This document shows positions 1 through 5,951 of a DNA stretch of 10,256 nucleotides, piece by piece. The DNA comes from Thermodesulfobacteriales bacterium (GTDB taxonomy: Bacteria; Desulfobacterota_D; UBA1144; Nemesobacterales; UBA2774). The stretch is from the NCBI GenBank assembly GCA_004525335.1, contig SPCL01000070.1, positions 1 through 10,256 of the forward strand, written 5' to 3'. The first letter of the stretch is position 1; each line of letters opens with the position of its first letter. The notes beneath the pieces were generated by a model. That model had not been told where the DNA came from. It worked only from the letters and a program-made list of their open reading frames with translations, and ran no database searches. A program made the position numbers and the translations under genes.

Positions 1-180
1 AAAACAATTCCTGGCGCGCTTGGGGAATACAACGGCAAATTTATGTGTAACCAAATGGTACTAAGAGGCGGATCCTGCGCAACATCAAAATCGCATATCC
101 GCAAAACATACAGAAACTTCTTTCCTACAAATGCCCGGTGGCAGTTTATGGGAATTAGATTAGCTAAAGACAGTAAATAA
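1..180 (+). CDS. egtB: EgtB-type ergothioneine sulfoxide synthase, C-terminal fragment
   Basis: Only the last 59 residues and the TAA stop are in the window; the gene runs off the left edge. The reading frame starts at base 1 and contains NQMVLRGGSCAT (residues 17-28 of the fragment), then HIRKTYRNFF and ARWQFMGIRLA. This is the typical end of the formylglycine-generating-enzyme-like (FGE-sulfatase) domain of EgtB. EgtB is a non-heme iron enzyme that joins hercynine to cysteine or gamma-glutamylcysteine with O2 to make the sulfoxide precursor of ergothioneine. The iron-binding DinB-like N-terminal domain lies outside the window. The next gene, egtD, starts 21 bp downstream and makes the hercynine substrate, which supports the call. 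Whether this EgtB uses cysteine directly or gamma-glutamylcysteine cannot be told from this fragment. Confidence 0.88.
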   Translation, partial: KTIPGALGEYNGKFMCNQMVLRGGSCATSKSHIRKTYRNFFPTNARWQFMGIRLAKDSK

Positions 181-201
181 ATTTAATCATACAATTTAAT
201 T

Positions 202-1164
202 ATGCATAGCAACCTGAAAAGACTAAAGAAATTTGAGCCTGAGATAGAAAATCTTCTAGAAGAAATCCTGGAGGGTTTAAATAAACCTCAAAAAGAACTT
301 CCGAGTAAACTTTTTTACGACAAAAAAGGCTCTTCGCTCTTTGATGAGATATGTGATCTCGACGAATACTATCTCACAAGAACTGAAACCTCTATAATGA
401 TCGAGAATATTGAGGATATTTGCTCAATACTTGGAAACAACAGTTTATTAATAGAGCTTGGAAGTGGAAGCAGCAAGAAAACTAGGCTTTTACTTTCAGG
501 GTTACAAAGTCCTGCGGGTTATGCACCAATTGATATATCGGAAGAACACTTAATTAGTTCGGTGAATATTCTTGCTCACGATTACCCAAATCTGAAAATA
601 TTGCCCGTATCCGCTGACTATACACAGCCGTTTAGCCTCCCTAAGTTTGACTTTATATATTCCAAGAAAGTGGTCTACTACCCGGGCTCGACAATCGGCA
701 ATTTCGAGCCTGACTATGCCTCTCAATTTTTAAACAGCATCGGACACCGCTTGGGAAAAAGAACGGGGCTATTAATAGGGCTTGACTTAAAGAAAGACAA
801 AAAAATCCTGGAAGACGCATATAACGATAATAAGGGAATTACGGCTGAATTTAATCTTAATGTCCTAGTACGATTAAACAGCGAGCTTGATACCGACTTT
901 AATATTGAGGAGTGGAAACATTGCGCTTTTTACAATAGTAAAGAAGGAAGAATTGAAATGCATCTTGAGAGCTTGTCAAATCAGGACGTACAAGTAAATG
1001 GAGACATTGTTACATTTAGAAAAGAAGAAACTATTTTGACTGAATATTCCTACAAATACAGTATAGATGATTTTAAAAACCTTATCTCCGAATCATACAA
1101 TTTAGAGAAAGTGTGGACGGATGAAGATAGCAAATTCGGCATCCTATATTTCACAGTCAAATAA
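202..1164 (+). CDS. egtD: EgtD, L-histidine N(alpha)-methyltransferase
   Basis: The 320-residue protein has the normal length and layout of EgtD, which transfers three methyl groups from SAM to histidine to give hercynine (histidine betaine), the first step of ergothioneine synthesis. The SAM-binding loop is ELGSGSSKKT (85-94), followed by APID (108-111). The family signature YPGSTIGNF is at 160-168. Residues known to bind histidine in the Mycobacterium smegmatis enzyme have clear counterparts within one position: Tyr39, Tyr56 or 57, Asn167, Tyr207, Met253, and Glu281/Ser283 in the TEYS motif. An active enzyme is therefore expected in the cytoplasm. The ATG start leaves 21 bp after egtB and has no clear Shine-Dalgarno, but the N-terminus aligns with the family at this point. 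It is probably co-transcribed with egtB and the DUF427 gene. Confidence 0.95.
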   Translation: MHSNLKRLKKFEPEIENLLEEILEGLNKPQKELPSKLFYDKKGSSLFDEICDLDEYYLTRTETSIMIENIEDICSILGNNSLLIELGSGSSKKTRLLLSGLQSPAGYAPIDISEEHLISSVNILAHDYPNLKILPVSADYTQPFSLPKFDFIYSKKVVYYPGSTIGNFEPDYASQFLNSIGHRLGKRTGLLIGLDLKKDKKILEDAYNDNKGITAEFNLNVLVRLNSELDTDFNIEEWKHCAFYNSKEGRIEMHLESLSNQDVQVNGDIVTFRKEETILTEYSYKYSIDDFKNLISESYNLEKVWTDEDSKFGILYFTVK

Positions 1165-1170
1165 ATTGAT

Positions 1171-1665
1171 ATGAATATAAAGAGAATCGAACCAGGCCCA
1201 AACCAGGAATCAGTATGGGATTATCCACGACCCCCAAGAGTAGAAGATACAGACAAACATATTGAAGTTTTTTTCAACGATATCTTGATTGCTGACAGTA
1301 CAGATGTAAAAAGAGTACTTGAAACCTCAAGCCCTCCTGTCTATTACATACCGCCTCAAGACATAGAAATGAAGTACTTCCTAAAAAGCGAAAGACGCTC
1401 ACTTTGCGAGTGGAAAGGAGCAGCTTCTTACTACTCAATTAAAGTCCATGATAAAACTGTGCATGACGCAGCCTGGTACTATCCCTACCCTACCCCGTCA
1501 TTTGAATCTATTAGAAATTATGTTGCCATATATCCTCATAATATGGATGCATGTTTTGTAGAGGGGGAAATCGCTCAATCGCAAGCGGGTAATTTCTATG
1601 GTGGCTGGATCACAAATGATATTGTAGGTCCGTTCAAGGGCGAGGGGGGAACCGAGAGCTGGTAG
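1171..1665 (+). CDS. DUF427 (PF04248) domain protein
   Basis: This 164-residue soluble protein is recognisable as a DUF427 family member. The strongest matches to the family pattern are RVLETSSPPVYYIPPQDIEM (48-67), CEWKGAASYYSI (79-90), AAWYYPYPTPSFESIRNYVAIYP (100-122), and the C-terminal block CFVEGE then FYGGWITNDIVGPFKGEGGT (from about 128 to the end). No signal peptide or membrane segment is visible. The gene begins 6 bp after the egtD stop on the same strand, so it is very likely part of the egt operon. The biochemical role of DUF427 is not established; Pfam names the fold nucleotidyltransferase-like. Its tight linkage to egtD suggests a link to ergothioneine or hercynine metabolism, but that is inference. 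The family call is firm, the function is not. Confidence 0.85.
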   Translation: MNIKRIEPGPNQESVWDYPRPPRVEDTDKHIEVFFNDILIADSTDVKRVLETSSPPVYYIPPQDIEMKYFLKSERRSLCEWKGAASYYSIKVHDKTVHDAAWYYPYPTPSFESIRNYVAIYPHNMDACFVEGEIAQSQAGNFYGGWITNDIVGPFKGEGGTESW

Positions 1666-1696
1666 TAAACATCAACCTTACTGGATATAGTTCTTC

Positions 1697-1705
1697 TGTT
1701 ATACT
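1697..1705 (+). promoter_or_regulatory. Candidate extended -10 promoter for the transporter operon
   Basis: TGtTATACT reads as an extended -10 element (TG-N-TATACT). It lies in the 105-bp gap after the DUF427 gene and would give a leader of about 60 nt before the ATG at 1771. The upstream -35 match is poor, as is common for extended -10 promoters. It is the only obvious promoter between the egt genes and the transporter genes, so the two groups could be transcribed separately. The call rests on motif reading alone. Confidence 0.35.
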
Positions 1706-1770
1706 AATCTTTTATAAATACCCCAAGACAAACGAGTAAAGGTAATAAAATTAAGCATACATCTATAAAA

Positions 1771-2535
1771 ATGAATTGTAAGAAGCCTGGCTTGTCAGAA
1801 ATTCTTAGATCAAGATATGAGAAATTCAATGAGTGTTATAAGGCAGCTTATACGGGAAGCCGTTACGAGGAGCGGGACGAATACAGACTCGTAATAGAGT
1901 CCGTCAAAGAACTCAGCTTAAAACCTGGTAGTGATAAACCACAAACGTATGCTTTAATTGCCTACATGCTTCTTAAGACTGCAAGACTTAGAGCAATAAT
2001 CAATAACGTAGCAAAAATGCCGGATTTAAAAAACCAAAACCGCTTACTTTGGGATAAGGGGCTTACAAAGGATGGTCTGGATTATTTAAGTAAATCTGCA
2101 GGCGGGAATAAAGTCAGCGAGTATCACCTCAGAGCAGGCATCTGCGCATGTCATGCGCTTGCAAAAGATTATCAGTCTACCGACTGGATGCAAATCCTCT
2201 CACTTTATGATCAATACTTAGAGATTAATGATTCCTTTGAAATTGCTTTGGAACGAGCACATATTATTTCACAATTTAAAGGGCCAAAAGCCGGAATAGA
2301 GGCTTTACTCAAAATAGACCCAAAGAACAATTTAGAGGGAAGTAAGGTTTTAAATGCAAACTTGGCAGAGCTTTATATAAAACAAAATCAATATAATCAA
2401 GCTATAGATAGTCTCTCTAAATCTCACGAATTCTCGGAAACCAAGAAAGAAAAAACTTTATATCTAAATAAAATAGAGTTCTGCAAACAACGGTTATTGT
2501 TATCAAAGAAGTACCAAGAAGTCCTATCGTTCTAG
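1771..2535 (+). CDS. Free-standing ECF42-type C-terminal extension (COG4941 tail), no sigma domains
   Basis: The 254-residue protein follows the pattern of the C-terminal helical/TPR extension of ECF42 RNA polymerase sigma factors (COG4941; this part is also described as DUF6596 plus TPR). Matching blocks are YEKFNECYKAAY (16-27, family FNEGY), LIAYMLLKTARLRA (62-75), QNRLLWDKGLTKDGLDYL (89-106), YHLRAGICACHALA (118-131), TDWMQILSLYDQYLEIN (137-153), GPKAGIEAL (171-179), and a TPR-like end at about 195-240. It begins exactly where the extension would follow sigma region 4, and the preceding gap encodes no sigma region 2 or 4; that frame is closed by a TAA at 1705-1707. It should therefore not bind promoter DNA as a sigma factor would. 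It lies 16 bp before the ABC ATPase gene. The DGPF/YCII-type partner common beside ECF42 is not in the window. The family resemblance is good; the role is unknown. Confidence 0.75.
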   Translation: MNCKKPGLSEILRSRYEKFNECYKAAYTGSRYEERDEYRLVIESVKELSLKPGSDKPQTYALIAYMLLKTARLRAIINNVAKMPDLKNQNRLLWDKGLTKDGLDYLSKSAGGNKVSEYHLRAGICACHALAKDYQSTDWMQILSLYDQYLEINDSFEIALERAHIISQFKGPKAGIEALLKIDPKNNLEGSKVLNANLAELYIKQNQYNQAIDSLSKSHEFSETKKEKTLYLNKIEFCKQRLLLSKKYQEVLSF

Positions 2536-2551
2536 GCTTGATAGAATTGCC

Positions 2552-3298
2552 ATGATAAATCTTATTAACATTTCCAAGAGCTACGGGGAAAACCACGCTG
2601 TCAGATCATTTGATTTAACCATTGAAACTGCTGAAACTACTGTTTTAATTGGCCCAAGCGGTTGTGGAAAATCAACAATACTAAGAACTATTATAGGATT
2701 AATCTCTCCCGACACTGGGAAAGTAAATATTGAAGGGGAAGCATTAAGTACCGCAAATTTAGTCTCTCTTAGGCAAAAGATGGGCTATGTAATACAAGAA
2801 GGCGGGCTCTTTCCCAATCTTAGCGCAGAGGGGAATGTTTTTCTTATGGCGCGCTACCTGGGTTGGGATAAGGATCGTATTGAAGAACGTATCGATGAGC
2901 TATGCGAACTAACAAAGTTTCCGAAGGATGCGCTTAACCGCTACCCCATACAAATCTCAGGGGGTCAAAGACAGCGTCTTAGTTTGATGAGGGCTCTAAT
3001 GTTAGATCCCAACATCCTGCTTTTGGACGAGCCTCTTGGTGCCCTAGACCCATTAATTAGAAGCGAGCTACAGCAAGATCTAAAAGAGATATTTAGCACT
3101 CTTGGGAAAACTGTAGTAATGGTAACTCACGATATGGGAGAGGCGGCATTTTTTGGGGACAAAATTGTCCTTATAAAAGATGGTCAAATAATTCAAGAAG
3201 GAAATATCTCCGACTTGATTAAAACCCCCTCCAATCCTTTTGTAACAACATTTATCAATGCACAGAGAAACCATCTTGAAATAATAGGAGATATATAA
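2552..3298 (+). CDS. OpuCA/ProV/EgtV-type ABC transporter ATP-binding protein, CBS-less
   Basis: The 248-residue ATPase has a complete nucleotide-binding domain: Walker A GPSGCGKST (34-42), Q-loop Gln82, signature ISGGQRQR (135-142), Walker B ILLLDEP (155-161), D-loop GALD (163-166) and His193 of the H-loop. The sequence is of the osmoprotectant/betaine uptake class (COG1125-like). It ends about 50 residues after the H-loop, so the tandem C-terminal CBS domains present in many OpuCA/ProV proteins, which gate transport by ionic strength or nucleotides, are absent. Its partner is the binding-protein/permease fusion that starts one base after its stop. Together they form a complete importer, with this subunit on the cytoplasmic face as a homodimer. 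The substrate cannot be read from the ATPase. Confidence 0.93.
   Translation: MINLINISKSYGENHAVRSFDLTIETAETTVLIGPSGCGKSTILRTIIGLISPDTGKVNIEGEALSTANLVSLRQKMGYVIQEGGLFPNLSAEGNVFLMARYLGWDKDRIEERIDELCELTKFPKDALNRYPIQISGGQRQRLSLMRALMLDPNILLLDEPLGALDPLIRSELQQDLKEIFSTLGKTVVMVTHDMGEAAFFGDKIVLIKDGQIIQEGNISDLIKTPSNPFVTTFINAQRNHLEIIGDI
3286..3290 (+). promoter_or_regulatory. Ribosome binding site fixing a TTG start
   Basis: AGGAG lies 9 nt before the TTG at 3300 and inside the end of the ATPase gene. It supports the non-ATG start, which in turn gives the fusion protein an intact lipoprotein signal peptide. Translational coupling to the ATPase is likely because the two genes are one base apart. Confidence 0.7.
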
Positions 3299-3299
3299 C

Positions 3300-4805
3300 T
3301 TGAATCTCCTTAAGATTCCTCTAATTTTCCTTATCATTATATGTGTATCATGCACTTTCTCGGATGACTCGGAGAAAGAAATTAAGGTTGGGTCAAAAAA
3401 ATTCACTGAGTCGGTAATTCTAGGTGAAATTATTTCACAGCTTGCCGCTAGTGAGGGAGCTGAGGTTGAATATAGAAAAGATCTGGGTGGAACAAGGGTT
3501 TTATGGAATGGACTACTAAACGGGGATATTGATATCTATCCTGAATACACTGGAACTATTACACAGGAAATACTTTCCAATAAAAACATTACAGATCAAA
3601 GTAATCTTCCGGAAGAACTAGCGCAATACGGTATAGCAATAAGCCAGCCACTTGGGTTTAACAATACATATGCAATTGGTATGAAAAGAGAGAACGCCGC
3701 CAAGCTTGGAATAAAGACAATCTCTGATTTAAAAAATTACCCGGAGTTAAAATTTGGATTTGGCAATGAGTTTATGAACCGTGGGGACGGATGGCCGAGT
3801 CTAAAAAGCGCATATAACCTTCCGCAACAAAATGTAACCGGGCTCGACCACGATCTGGCGTACCGGGGACTTGAGAGCGGTCATATAGACGCGATAGACC
3901 TCTATTCAACCGACGCTGATATATCTTACTACAATTTGAAAGTCCTTAAGGATGATAAGAAACATTTTGAAGATTATTTTGCCGTTCTCCTGTACCGCAA
4001 AGATCTGGAGAAGAAAAATCCTCAAGCTTTAGGAACTATTCTGAAACTAGAGCAAAGCATACCTGAGCAAAAAATGGTGGAGATGAATGCCGCTTCAAAG
4101 ATTGATGGTTTAAGCGACAGCGTTATTGCATCAAATTATCTAAAAGAAACACTCCTAATTAATACCAATCCGGTAAAAGAAACTTTTCTCAGCAGATTGT
4201 ATCGCAACACCCTCCAACATCTTTTTTTGGTTGTTATATCTCTTAGCGCAGCCATTATCGTATCAATACCCCTTGGAATTCTCGCATATAAAAATCAAAA
4301 GGTCGGGCACTTGGTTTTAGGAATTGTGGGAGTTATTCAGACCCTTCCTTCTTTGGCTCTTCTAGTTTTCATGATCCCGTTTTTTGGCATAGGCGCCGTA
4401 CCTGCTATCGTGGCGCTGTTCCTTTATAGCCTGCTTCCTATAGTAAGAGGCACATACACCGGGCTTAAAGACATATCACGAGATATTCAAGAATCAGCGG
4501 AGGCTCTGGGATTAACGCCCTTTGCCATGTTAAGGCTGATCGAAATCCCGATAGCATCAAGGTCCATCCTCTCCGGCATAAAAACATCCGCTGTTATCAA
4601 TGTTGGTACTGCTACACTTGGAGCGCTTATAGGAGCTGGGGGTTACGGGCAGCCCATTTTAACCGGGATCAGGCTCGACAATGTAGGGCTTATCTTAGAA
4701 GGCGCAATACCAGCTGCAGTGATGGCTCTATTAGTACAAGGACTCTTTGATTTATCAGAGCGCATACTTGTTCCAAAAGGTCTGAGGTTAAAAGAAAACA
4801 ATTAA
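3300..4805 (+). CDS. Betaine/ergothioneine-family ABC importer: lipoprotein binding domain fused to permease
   Basis: This 501-residue protein joins two parts of an OpuC/EgtU-class importer. Residues 1-18 are a signal peptide with a lipobox-like ending CVSC (lipidation Cys18). Residues 27-285 are a COG1732-type substrate-binding domain, with VGSKKFTESVILGE (30-43), LGGTRVLWNGLLNGDIDIYPEYTGT (62-86) and the second lobe up to about 285. Residues about 295-490 are a COG1174-type permease with about five hydrophobic helices and the EAA loop (EALGLTPFAMLRLIEIPIAS, 401-420) that docks on the ATPase. The order, binding domain first and permease last, is opposite to the permease-first EgtU of Helicobacter pylori and Streptococcus pneumoniae. 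The TTG start is supported by an AGGAG. Linkage to egtB-egtD suggests ergothioneine, hercynine or another betaine as substrate; glycine betaine, choline and carnitine remain possible. Confidence 0.9.
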   Translation: MNLLKIPLIFLIIICVSCTFSDDSEKEIKVGSKKFTESVILGEIISQLAASEGAEVEYRKDLGGTRVLWNGLLNGDIDIYPEYTGTITQEILSNKNITDQSNLPEELAQYGIAISQPLGFNNTYAIGMKRENAAKLGIKTISDLKNYPELKFGFGNEFMNRGDGWPSLKSAYNLPQQNVTGLDHDLAYRGLESGHIDAIDLYSTDADISYYNLKVLKDDKKHFEDYFAVLLYRKDLEKKNPQALGTILKLEQSIPEQKMVEMNAASKIDGLSDSVIASNYLKETLLINTNPVKETFLSRLYRNTLQHLFLVVISLSAAIIVSIPLGILAYKNQKVGHLVLGIVGVIQTLPSLALLVFMIPFFGIGAVPAIVALFLYSLLPIVRGTYTGLKDISRDIQESAEALGLTPFAMLRLIEIPIASRSILSGIKTSAVINVGTATLGALIGAGGYGQPILTGIRLDNVGLILEGAIPAAVMALLVQGLFDLSERILVPKGLRLKENN

Positions 4806-4808
4806 TTG

Positions 4809-5543
4809 TCATTTTTGAGGAGTATCAAAGTCCAGAGATAGTTTTATACCTCTGATTTTTCCGCCTACTTTTTTTAGTACTTTGTCATCCTTACCGGCTA
4901 TGAACCACAGTTCGAAATTTAAATTATCTTTGTTGGCGTTGCCTTGTGCGTCTTCAAGATAGTACAAATATTCGAATTTAGAATTCTCACCTAGATCTTC
5001 AATCTCATATGGCACACCCAATGTCTCTACAACGTTATCTGAGGTTGGAATTTTCGTTGGATCTTCGCTCGTGTATGTAGAGCTTGCACTCTTACTTAGT
5101 TTGCTTATATCCGCGTTGCCCATGGAGGCTAGCATCTGCTTTAAAAGTGGGATTGAAAGGTTTTTTAAAAAACGCTCGGGAAAGGTAACTTCAGTAAGTT
5201 TGTCGTCTTCCATTACCATTAATATCGGTATGTCGTATTTATCCCCTTCTGTCTGAGATGTAGTATGCTGTTTCTGGAATACATATCTCCAAAGCTGGCC
5301 ATCTTCTTCAGGCTTAACAGAAACCGGGCTCCCCTTCATAAGCCATATCACATCATCAGATAAAAGTGCCGGATTCTTAAAAACTAAGGTAAGGCCCCGC
5401 TCATCATTAAGATCAAAATTGGTCTCAATATCATTAAGTTGGTCTCTAACCTCAAGCATTCTAAAGAAGATACAACTCGATAGAGTTAGTATGATCAGCA
5501 ATAAGCCTAAATAGACTAGGAAGCGTTTACTATTGTTAAACAA
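4809..5543 (-). CDS. Predicted lipoprotein of unknown function
   Basis: I do not recognise this 244-residue protein. Residues 5-24 are a lipoprotein signal peptide: basic KR (6-7), a hydrophobic stretch (8-21) and the lipobox LSSC (21-24), so the mature protein should be anchored through Cys24 and exposed to the periplasm. The rest is soluble, with a Ser/Thr-rich low-complexity stretch (about 147-168) between two likely domains. The last domain (170-240; TLGVPYEIEDLG, then YLYYLED, then FELWF.AGKDDKV) loosely resembles the two-strand pattern of SmpA/BamE-like lipoproteins, but this is too weak for a name. The start is TTG, with a run of six G (5549-5554) five bases upstream acting as a possible ribosome binding site. 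An ATG at 5554-5556 is out of frame. Its stop is 3 bp from that of the transporter fusion (convergent). Confidence 0.7.
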   Translation of the reverse strand: MFNNSKRFLVYLGLLLIILTLSSCIFFRMLEVRDQLNDIETNFDLNDERGLTLVFKNPALLSDDVIWLMKGSPVSVKPEEDGQLWRYVFQKQHTTSQTEGDKYDIPILMVMEDDKLTEVTFPERFLKNLSIPLLKQMLASMGNADISKLSKSASSTYTSEDPTKIPTSDNVVETLGVPYEIEDLGENSKFEYLYYLEDAQGNANKDNLNFELWFIAGKDDKVLKKVGGKIRGIKLSLDFDTPQK

Positions 5544-5658
5544 ACTTTCCCCCCATTTATTAAGATGTGTAGTGGACTTAAGGATTGTTATTACTTTACT
5601 CGAAAGTGAGACATACTTTCAAATAGTAAGCTCTCTACTTAAACTAAGATCTTCTATG

Positions 5659-5700
5659 AAACGAAAAACGGGAACACTTCTTGCTCAAGAAGTGTTCCCG
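5659..5700 (-). terminator. Rho-independent terminator (minus strand)
   Basis: A perfect 15-bp inverted repeat (5669-5683 with 5686-5700) separated by two bases forms a hairpin with five G/C pairs at its base. Read on the minus strand it is followed by TTTTTCGTTT (5659-5668). On the plus strand the bases after the hairpin are not T-rich, so termination is predicted only for minus-strand transcripts. It lies upstream of the lipoprotein gene rather than after any gene, so it must end a short non-coding or leader transcript. Confidence 0.75.
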
Positions 5701-5751
5701 TTCTCTCAAAGGAGGATGAAGGATGATTTTTAAGTATTGCTCTTTAGTTAT
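5659..5751 (-). ncRNA. Candidate small RNA (or attenuated leader) with anti-SD-like segment
   Basis: A minus-strand promoter (5758-5786) and a strong terminator hairpin (5659-5700) delimit a transcript of about 90 nt with no convincing reading frame. The 5' half is A/U-rich and probably single-stranded. It includes a pyrimidine-rich segment (complement of 5708-5727) with CCUCCUUU, which is complementary to a strong Shine-Dalgarno. Promoter, unstructured C-rich seed and terminator in this order are typical of small regulatory RNAs. The alternative is a 5' leader of the lipoprotein gene, whose start is 116 nt past the terminator and which could be expressed by read-through. No known RNA family is recognised. 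Confidence 0.45.
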
Positions 5752-5757
5752 GTATAC

Positions 5758-5786
5758 AAAATAAAGTATTTTACTTTAAATGTCAA
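5758..5786 (-). promoter_or_regulatory. Minus-strand sigma70-type promoter for the candidate small RNA
   Basis: On the minus strand a perfect -35 TTGACA (5781-5786) is followed by a 17-bp spacer and TATTTT (5758-5763) as -10, four of six matches. The predicted start of transcription is near 5751. The spacing is ideal and the terminator lies about 90 nt downstream. An AAAGTA/TACTTT inverted repeat sits inside the spacer and may be an operator or chance in AT-rich DNA. Confidence 0.5.
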
Positions 5787-5855
5787 GAGAAAATGGGCTA
5801 ATTTTAAGAAAATTACTTAATTGTTAGCCTGAGTTGAGGTAAAATGCCTTAATTA

Positions 5856-5894
5856 TTGCAATATTGCCCTAATTTAAATCGCAAAATATTGCAA
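5856..5894. repeat. 10-bp inverted repeat upstream of ispE, possible operator
   Basis: TTGCAATATT (5856-5865) and its exact reverse complement AATATTGCAA (5885-5894) flank a 19-bp spacer. The left arm also contains the perfect palindrome GCAATATTGC (5858-5867). The right arm overlaps the -35 of the candidate ispE promoter, a placement expected for a repressor site. The surrounding DNA is very AT-rich, so part of this symmetry may be chance. Confidence 0.35.
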
Positions 5895-5918
5895 AAAATA
5901 AGCAGAAAATACTATAAA
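5889..5918 (+). promoter_or_regulatory. Candidate ispE promoter
   Basis: TTGCAA (5889-5894) and TATAAA (5913-5918) are spaced by 18 bp and would start transcription about 27 nt before the ispE ATG. The -35 overlaps the right arm of the inverted repeat. This is motif reading in AT-rich DNA only. Confidence 0.35.
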
Positions 5919-5951
5919 CTTTATAAACAATATCAGTCATAATACAAGTTT

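Noticed and set aside
3080..3406. 108-codon open frame on the minus strand
   Set aside because: It is antisense to the end of the ATPase gene and the start of the binding-protein/permease gene, both of which carry clear family motifs.
5533..5733. 66-codon plus-strand frame across the hairpin region
   Set aside because: It runs through the perfect inverted repeat, overlaps the start of the lipoprotein gene, has no family resemblance and no ribosome binding site.
5723..5764. 13-codon plus-strand frame after a perfect AAAGGAGG (5708-5715), a possible leader peptide
   Set aside because: The spacing is good, but the next plus-strand gene is about 190 bp away, no plus-strand promoter or terminator fits, and the same bases are better explained as the pyrimidine-rich part of the minus-strand small RNA.
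5913..5925. TATAAA-C-TTTATA palindrome before ispE
   Set aside because: It is pure A/T symmetry around one base in very AT-rich DNA and is easily produced by chance; the first half is already used as the candidate -10.
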